From: Coturnix japonica | Taxonomy: Eukaryota > Chordata > Aves > Galliformes > Phasianidae | Assembly: GCF_001577835.2 (NCBI RefSeq) | Contig: NC_029521.1 | Span: 10,840,255 to 10,904,254 of the forward strand | Length of the DNA stretch: 64,000 nucleotides | Direction of reading: 5' to 3' | In this document: positions 58,443 to 64,000 of the stretch, piece after piece | How positions within the stretch are numbered: position 1 is the stretch's first letter | Layout of the letters: every line of letters begins with the position of its first letter | Notes under the pieces: generated by a model | The model's input: only the letters and a program-made list of their open reading frames with translations | What the model was told of the DNA's origin: nothing | Database searches by the model: none | Position numbers and translations under genes: made by a program

Positions 58443-59292
58443 AATATAAAGCCTCTGTATTCATCAAATGCTTACAGGTGTTTCTTAATCCAAAGAGACT
58501 CTTGTGAGTCCAAGCCCAAACCCTAACTGTGTAGGGTAGAAAAAGCTGATTGGGGTGTTTTGTTGTTTTTGCTGTTGCTTCTTGGAAGAATTGATGGTGA
58601 ATGTGATTAACATAGCATGGGAGTAGAGTTGTATCTCCAGTTATTTAGGATGGAAGGAAGTGGAAGACAGAATGCAAAAAATAACAAAGAAGTATGGAAA
58701 TAGAGTGGAAGTTCGTGCCTGTTTGTGGAGAGATGTGCCAACTAGGTGAAGTGGCACATAGGTGTTAGTAATCTCTAGAACCAGCCTTAGTGAAGCAATG
58801 GAAATTACAGAAAAATTAACATATATTTCCCAGAATTAAGATTTCATCATTTTTACTGGAGATCCCACTGTGACAACTGATAGTTAAATCATCATTTACT
58901 CATTAGGTGATTACTAATAATGACTAATAATTGAATTATTTCCCTTCAGTTATCAGTACAATCTGGTTATAATAGTCATTCCATCAACTGTACAAAAATA
59001 CAGCAGTTGAATTACAGTGACATGCAGGAGTTAAGTGTAGAAGCTGCATATTGAGTTCTAGTACAGTTCATGCAGAAGATGATATGAAAATATATAAAAG
59101 TGGGGTAATTAGGAATCTGGCGTTGATAACTCTGGTTAGATCACACATATCCCTGGAAAATCCTTACTTTGGGGCTTCTAAATAGTATTAATTTCCTGCT
59201 GCTAGGTCAAGATATGGAAATGGCATAAGTTACTTTGCTAGTGGTGTTGCCTCTCCCATTAGAGGACAAGCTATGATGTCTAGGATGATTTT
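58443..59292. other. Intergenic, no gene seen
   Basis: Unique AT-rich sequence without recognisable exons, RNA genes or repeats. Confidence 0.6.
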
Positions 59293-59578
59293 TAGCAGAG
59301 CCTGTTGTGACAGGACAAGGAGAAACGGTTTCAAACTAATAGAATAAATTTACACTGGATAGGATGAAGTTTTAGCAATAATAGTGGTGAGGCAACAGAA
59401 CAATTGTTCAGAGAGGTGGTGGGTGCCCTAACCTTGGAGTCATTAAAGGTCAGTCTGGACAGGGCTATGAACAAGCTGATTGAGCTGTAGGTGTCGCTGT
59501 TCACTGTGGGGGAGTGGACCAGACGGCCTTTAAGGGTCTCTTCCAACCCAGTAAGTTCTGTGATTCTATGATTCTATA
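59293..59578 (+). mobile_element. CR1 LINE 3' end, sense orientation
   Basis: AGCAGAGCCTGTTGTGACAG, AGAAACGGTTTCAAACTAAT, GAGAGGTGGTGGGTGCCCTA, GGTCTCTTCCAACCCAG and the tail TTCTGTGATTCTATGATTCT are diagnostic of CR1. The 3' end with octamer tail is intact and the 5' side is truncated, as is normal for CR1. Confidence 0.92.
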
Positions 59579-60180
59579 TTTGCAATGAATGTTTACCACA
59601 CTGAGGAGAGTTGACAAGTTCTAGTACACAGGTAAAAAACTGGAGAGTATGCAGCCTCTGAGTGGCTTTCATTTTCTGCTGAAAGCTGAAGTATACCACT
59701 GGACCAGTTCATTACACTTCCATGCTGCCTATGCTTTGTCACTAGCTGGCGATCAGAAGTGAGGCTGTTGTGAAAGCAGCACGTAGCTGAATTGTTTACT
59801 GCAGGTATTTTTTTCTCCTTTGTAGTAAAGTGTGTGTTGTTGGGTAATACTCCCATATGTATGGCAATTGTATCTGCTTATATTCTTCTTCTTAAATGTT
59901 ATATTATGCTAGTTTTTAAAGTAAAATAAAGTTATTTGCCAGGAAATATGAAATAGTGAGACTGCACTGAGGTAAATTTTAATGGTTCCAGAAAGTGCCA
60001 GCATTAGGCATATGTGAAACTTGGAAATTCTTTGATTTGTTATTTGGTGTTGTGCTCACATTTGAGAAGTACTGGTTAGCAGCATGGTGTGATTCGTCCC
60101 TGTTTCTATTCCTATGATACTGTGTTTTTCTGTTACTTCATAGAGAAGCCGTTTCCTCAAGTCATTTCATAAAGACCTAA
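59579..60180. other. Intergenic, no gene seen
   Basis: About 600 bp of unique sequence. An 87-codon minus-strand open frame (59593-59856) has no recognisable family features. Confidence 0.55.
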
Positions 60181-62600
60181 GTTCTTCAGACTGAGCATTC
60201 TGGGGTTGCAGGTAAGGGATCATTTGACTCAGGATGATTCACAGTTACTGCTGAAAGCTCTTGCTGGTCTTTGCTTTGGTGGGAATGGCCTTGATCATAG
60301 TTCTGCAGTGAGATGGTGAAAGATACAGAGGTCAGACGACCTTCTTCATTCTGTTTGCTGCTCGACCCCAGCACTTTGCCAATGCAATGATGTTAAAGTG
60401 CTTGCAGTATATACATAAAGGTACCTTGAAAATCCACAAGTCTTTTTTACCATAAGCAAATCTTCCAGGTTTTCATCTGGAAATATTTTCCAGTTCCATC
60501 AGTGACTTCCTTTATACTTCAGTTTAAAGAAGATACTTAATTCTTCTGACTTATGCCACTGCAGTGCTTTTTCTAGTTTCCTTTTACATTTATTCATTTT
60601 CTTCCTGTCCTTGTTTCTCCCTTCTGGGCCCCATTGACTGTCACTGCTGGTGACACTGCTTCCCTGCAGCAATGCTATGCCAACCATAGTGTGCCACTGG
60701 CTGGCTTCAGCTCAGCCATGCGAGGTTGCTGTGAACCCTTGCCTGGAGGATAATTAAACCACTCAAGGAAAAAACACTTCCTCAGCACATCTGGGTGTGG
60801 AAATATACTGCCATCAAAATTATCATTATGGTCAAATAACTTCTGAGCTGATGACCTTGTTATGTAAGGAAGTGTATTTGTGCTCTGAACTGAAATACGG
60901 GGCATTCCTGCTAGATGGGGTTTTCTTTTATCACTGAAAACTCTTCATCTGCTTCATTTTCCACTTTTCTCTCTGGCCTGCTTTTGTTCTTTCCTGAGTA
61001 CTCAGCACAGATGTTTCACTTGCTGTGTTTTCATGTGTTCTGTTGAGAATAAGAAGAGATGCTCAGTGCAGGTGCATGGTACCCGGGATGTTAGGATCAG
61101 CTGCTCCTGCTGTACACTTGTGTGACCTTGGGAAATCCATAGGCTCTCAGTACATAAGTTGCTCTGAAATGAATGTCTCCTACTTATTTCCATGGAAACT
61201 ACAACAGACAGAGCACAACAACATTATTTGATAGAGCAAATTCTCAGCTACAAAACACCCTTTTTCAACTCAGCCACTAACGCTAGCGATGCGTATTCAC
61301 CAGCAATGAGCAAAAGCCTGCATGCTGCACATAAATAAGTCTGTAGCAGTGGTGAGCCACTGTTGCCACTGCTGAAACGCACCACCCACCACCTCACTGT
61401 GTTCACATCCACTGTTTGGTCTCCAGGAATGTTCAGCAAGTGTTGATGAATGTCAGTGGGTGCCATTTTTTCTGCATGGAGGAATTCAGTTCCACACCTT
61501 TGCTTCATCCGTACTTCCATATCAAACATCATTGTGTCAGGCTGTCCCTCTGCTGCAACAAAACATAATGGAATATTGGCAGGAATGTTCAGCCTCAATG
61601 GCAGCCTGGGAGGTGAGTGAAGGGAAGAAGTTCTATTAGTACAAATAGCCCATGGTTAAAAGGATAATATTTGGCTTGCCTTGCTGGTTAGGTACATTTA
61701 TCCTTTTCACTATATCCCTAGCAGAGTTGGAGGCTTCTCATTTCAGTTACTCTTTTGCACAGTATTTTCATTACCAAGTTGGAGCTTAATCCAAGTCCCC
61801 TGGAAACCAATTAAAGAACTCTCTCTAGCTCAGCAGAACTGGATGAGCTTTGATATGTGCTTTATAAATGTATATCCATCAATCCCCCTCTGGTTAATAC
61901 ACCTCTCTACATTTCAAACAGTCACACAACATTTTTCTAAACAGCATTGCTGTGGACGTGATCTGGGAAGGAGCATTTTAATTCAAATCCTTAAAGCTTC
62001 GCATGCAGCTCAGAACTTTGTCTCAGATGCTTCTGCTTATTTTAGGACACTGTCTATGTGTTCTTTTCCATTTAGTATTCAGGTGTGGGTTTTTTGTATT
62101 TTTTGTTTTGTTTTGTTTTCCTTTCTTTTAACAGAATGATATAAAACAAGGATTTTTTTTTTTGTTGTTGTGTTTTACCAGCTCCCCAGGGACAAATCTG
62201 CAATGGCAGATGCTTTGGCTTCCAGCTCAACACGATGATTCCCCTCTAAAAATAGAGGATTTGTGTCATGAGTTGCTGTTTTCAGAACTGTCTTTGGTGA
62301 AGTCCAGCATTTCTGTAGTGCGGAACTACCCTTAGTATTTAGCTGTGACCACAGCCTGCTTTGTCTGAGCAAGGATAATTGTAGGAAATTGTTCAACCTC
62401 AACTTAATTCTCAACCCCACAAAGAATATCTTGCGATGTTAAATGTAAAGATTTATTTTCAAATAGCAGGTCTGTAGGATTTCTACAGTGTTTACCTGGA
62501 TAAATCCTGTGATCATTCAGCTGTTGCACAGAATCCAGAGAACCCTGGAGAATCAAAGTTGGGGCCTTAGCTGTCTCCATTTCCACAGGTAGCTCTTTGG
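60181..62600 (-). pseudogene. Possible decayed or fragmentary coding region, unidentified
   Basis: On the minus strand several open stretches read like a hydrophilic, partly disordered protein rather than random translation: 62404-62586 (begins MEMETAKAPTLILQGSL), 62175-62420, 60675-60905 (contains FDGSIFPHPDVLRKCFF), 60499-60687 (Lys/Arg-rich middle) and 60186-60374. They do not form one open frame, and I see no convincing chain of splice sites. A mariner derivative sits between the two halves. I cannot name a family. A broken gene, a retrocopy, or exons of an unrecognised gene are all possible, and so is chance. Confidence 0.25.
61152..61610 (-). mobile_element. Mariner-derived element, copy C, with transposase N-terminal remnant
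   Basis: The left end GCTCTGAAATGAATGTCTCCT matches the ends of copies A and B, and TTCTCAGCTACAAAACACCC near 61241 is shared with copy A. Minus-strand translation (61248-61598) contains GTEFLHAEKMAPTDIHQHLL and VDVNTVRWWVVRF, the spacing and character of the N-terminal helix-turn-helix of mariner transposases. The catalytic DDD domain is absent. The right end is not clear, and the stated end is approximate. Confidence 0.72.
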
Positions 62601-64000
62601 GCTTTCAGACGTTAACAACATCTAAAACATCCTACTGGATGATTTCATCAGCAGGAACCTTTTTCTTCAAGCCTAGTTTTGACCCCAGCCAACCCGCAAC
62701 TGAAGTGCTGCCTCACATTCCCCAGCATCATCCTGCTTCTCAGGCAATGTTTCCGATGTGGCTCTGCAAGCATTCTGCCTATAAGTCCTACTAAATCTCT
62801 GCTTTGTCAATTCTGCCTGCTAGGCACAATAGTTTTTCTTTCTATACCCATCAGGCTTATGTCTGACAGGAATTATATCCTATCACAACAAATTTGACTT
62901 CTTTTTTGCAGCTTTTTTAAAACATATTACATTTTCCACTGATACAATGACGTGTATATTTTAGTGGATCATGAGCAGGGTAACTGTTTCCCCTCTTCCC
63001 CTGTACTCCACAGCAGCTCTCCGAAGAAGGGCTGAACTGTTTCCTGTAGCCCATGGTCATGCACATTTAGGGAGACAGATAAGCCCCTTTGAGCCTACAG
63101 CTGCTCCCTGGGGCCAGAGCTTGGTGTCTGTAGGCAGCTGCTGATGTGCCCTGCACTGCTTGTGCCACATGTGCACCTCTGTGTCTTTGCTTTTTTTGTG
63201 GATCAGTGAGACCTGCACCTTCCTATTCTCAGAGCACTAATCTATTGTCTCTAAATTACATCAGTCCAAAACAATACAATTCCATTTAGATCTGCTCAGC
63301 TGCTATTGTTCCATAGAGTGAATGACAAGATTTTTGTTTACTTCACTCTATCTGCTCTAATCTCACCTTGATGACAGCCTGTATTTCACCTGTTTGCAGA
63401 ATATCTAATCATCTTCCTTCCCAGGTTCCGCACAATGTTGTCAGCTTCCGTTAACAGACTGTAGCTCTCAATATTTTTCTCTAAGCCCTGAGTGCTTGAG
63501 TCACATGGCAACGTGAGAAGCTTAGCTTTCCTTGAAAATTATTCCTCTAGCTTATGTGGCTGCCAACGAAACCTGAAGACCTGAATCCTAAGGGCTCTGA
63601 AAGTAGGAAGGAAATGTTTCCTGTGTATTTGAATATAAATTTTTTTTTAAATCTAGTCTTATGGAAAATCCTCTCCCTTGGGGTATTAAACTTTCTGATA
63701 GTTCACACTGAAGCTAGAGGAAGAGATTCACCAGTGAAATTATAGCAGTAGAGCTGTTGCTGGGATGCAGACACCAGTAGCTGGTAGCTTCAGAGGAGGA
63801 TAAAGTACCTGAGACTGAGTGACAGGTATTTTTTACACTGAAGACTATCATAAGTCCTATTAAAATAGTATAAGAAATCTGTTTGAAAGCCCAGATGTTT
63901 CTAGAGGGTGTCATATCAGAAAATCCCAAACTAAAGTAGCACAGAAGTGTCACTCAGTATGCGGATCACTGATGTAGAATATAAACCTCATTGCCTCATG
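62601..64000. other. Intergenic to window end, no gene seen
   Basis: No recognised exon or repeat. Short open frames occur on both strands without domain features. The next gene on the human map on this side is DLG5, but nothing here can be assigned to it. Confidence 0.55.

Overview
This window is vertebrate nuclear DNA, almost certainly from a bird. Its repeats include several CR1 LINE 3' ends with the (ATTCTATG)-type tail, mariner fragments like the Galluhop family of chicken, and a tRNA-derived SINE with a CR1-like tail. A galliform is plausible but not proven. The protein-coding content is two conserved housekeeping genes arranged head to head, the same neighbour pair as on human 10q22.3: RPS24 (minus strand) and POLR3A (plus strand).

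Layout. 1-20.06 kb is AT-rich intergenic DNA downstream of RPS24, with one mariner-derived element, one CR1, microsatellites and two recent tandem duplications. 20.06-25.85 kb is RPS24: six exons, an ATG-only first coding exon and a stop codon that opens a 36-nt microexon. 25.57-26.76 kb is a CpG-rich divergent promoter; a CR1 3' end lies inside it, about 80 bp before the POLR3A start codon. 26.44-53.85 kb is POLR3A. I placed all 31 coding exons; they sum to exactly 4,173 bp (1,390 codons plus stop), the human length, and all 30 introns are GT-AG. Its likely 3'UTR runs to about 56.37 kb. 56.4-64 kb is intergenic, with a short assembly gap, two more mariner derivatives, one CR1, a perfect hairpin-forming repeat and a minus-strand zone of broken protein-like reading frames that I could not identify.

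Biology. RPS24 is a 40S subunit protein. POLR3A is the largest, catalytic subunit of RNA polymerase III, which makes 5S rRNA and tRNAs. Both genes read outward from one CpG-rich region and both serve translation capacity. The RPS24 side carries a terminal-oligopyrimidine-like start, a CCAAT box and an ETS-type site.

No operon, CRISPR array, toxin, viral element or clearly new system is visible. The most unusual item is the antisense SINE in POLR3A intron 6, whose head looks like a dimer of two related tRNA units fused to a CR1 tail. Next are the CR1-invaded promoter, with a possible 5'UTR intron that would splice the CR1 out, and the RPS24 stop microexon.
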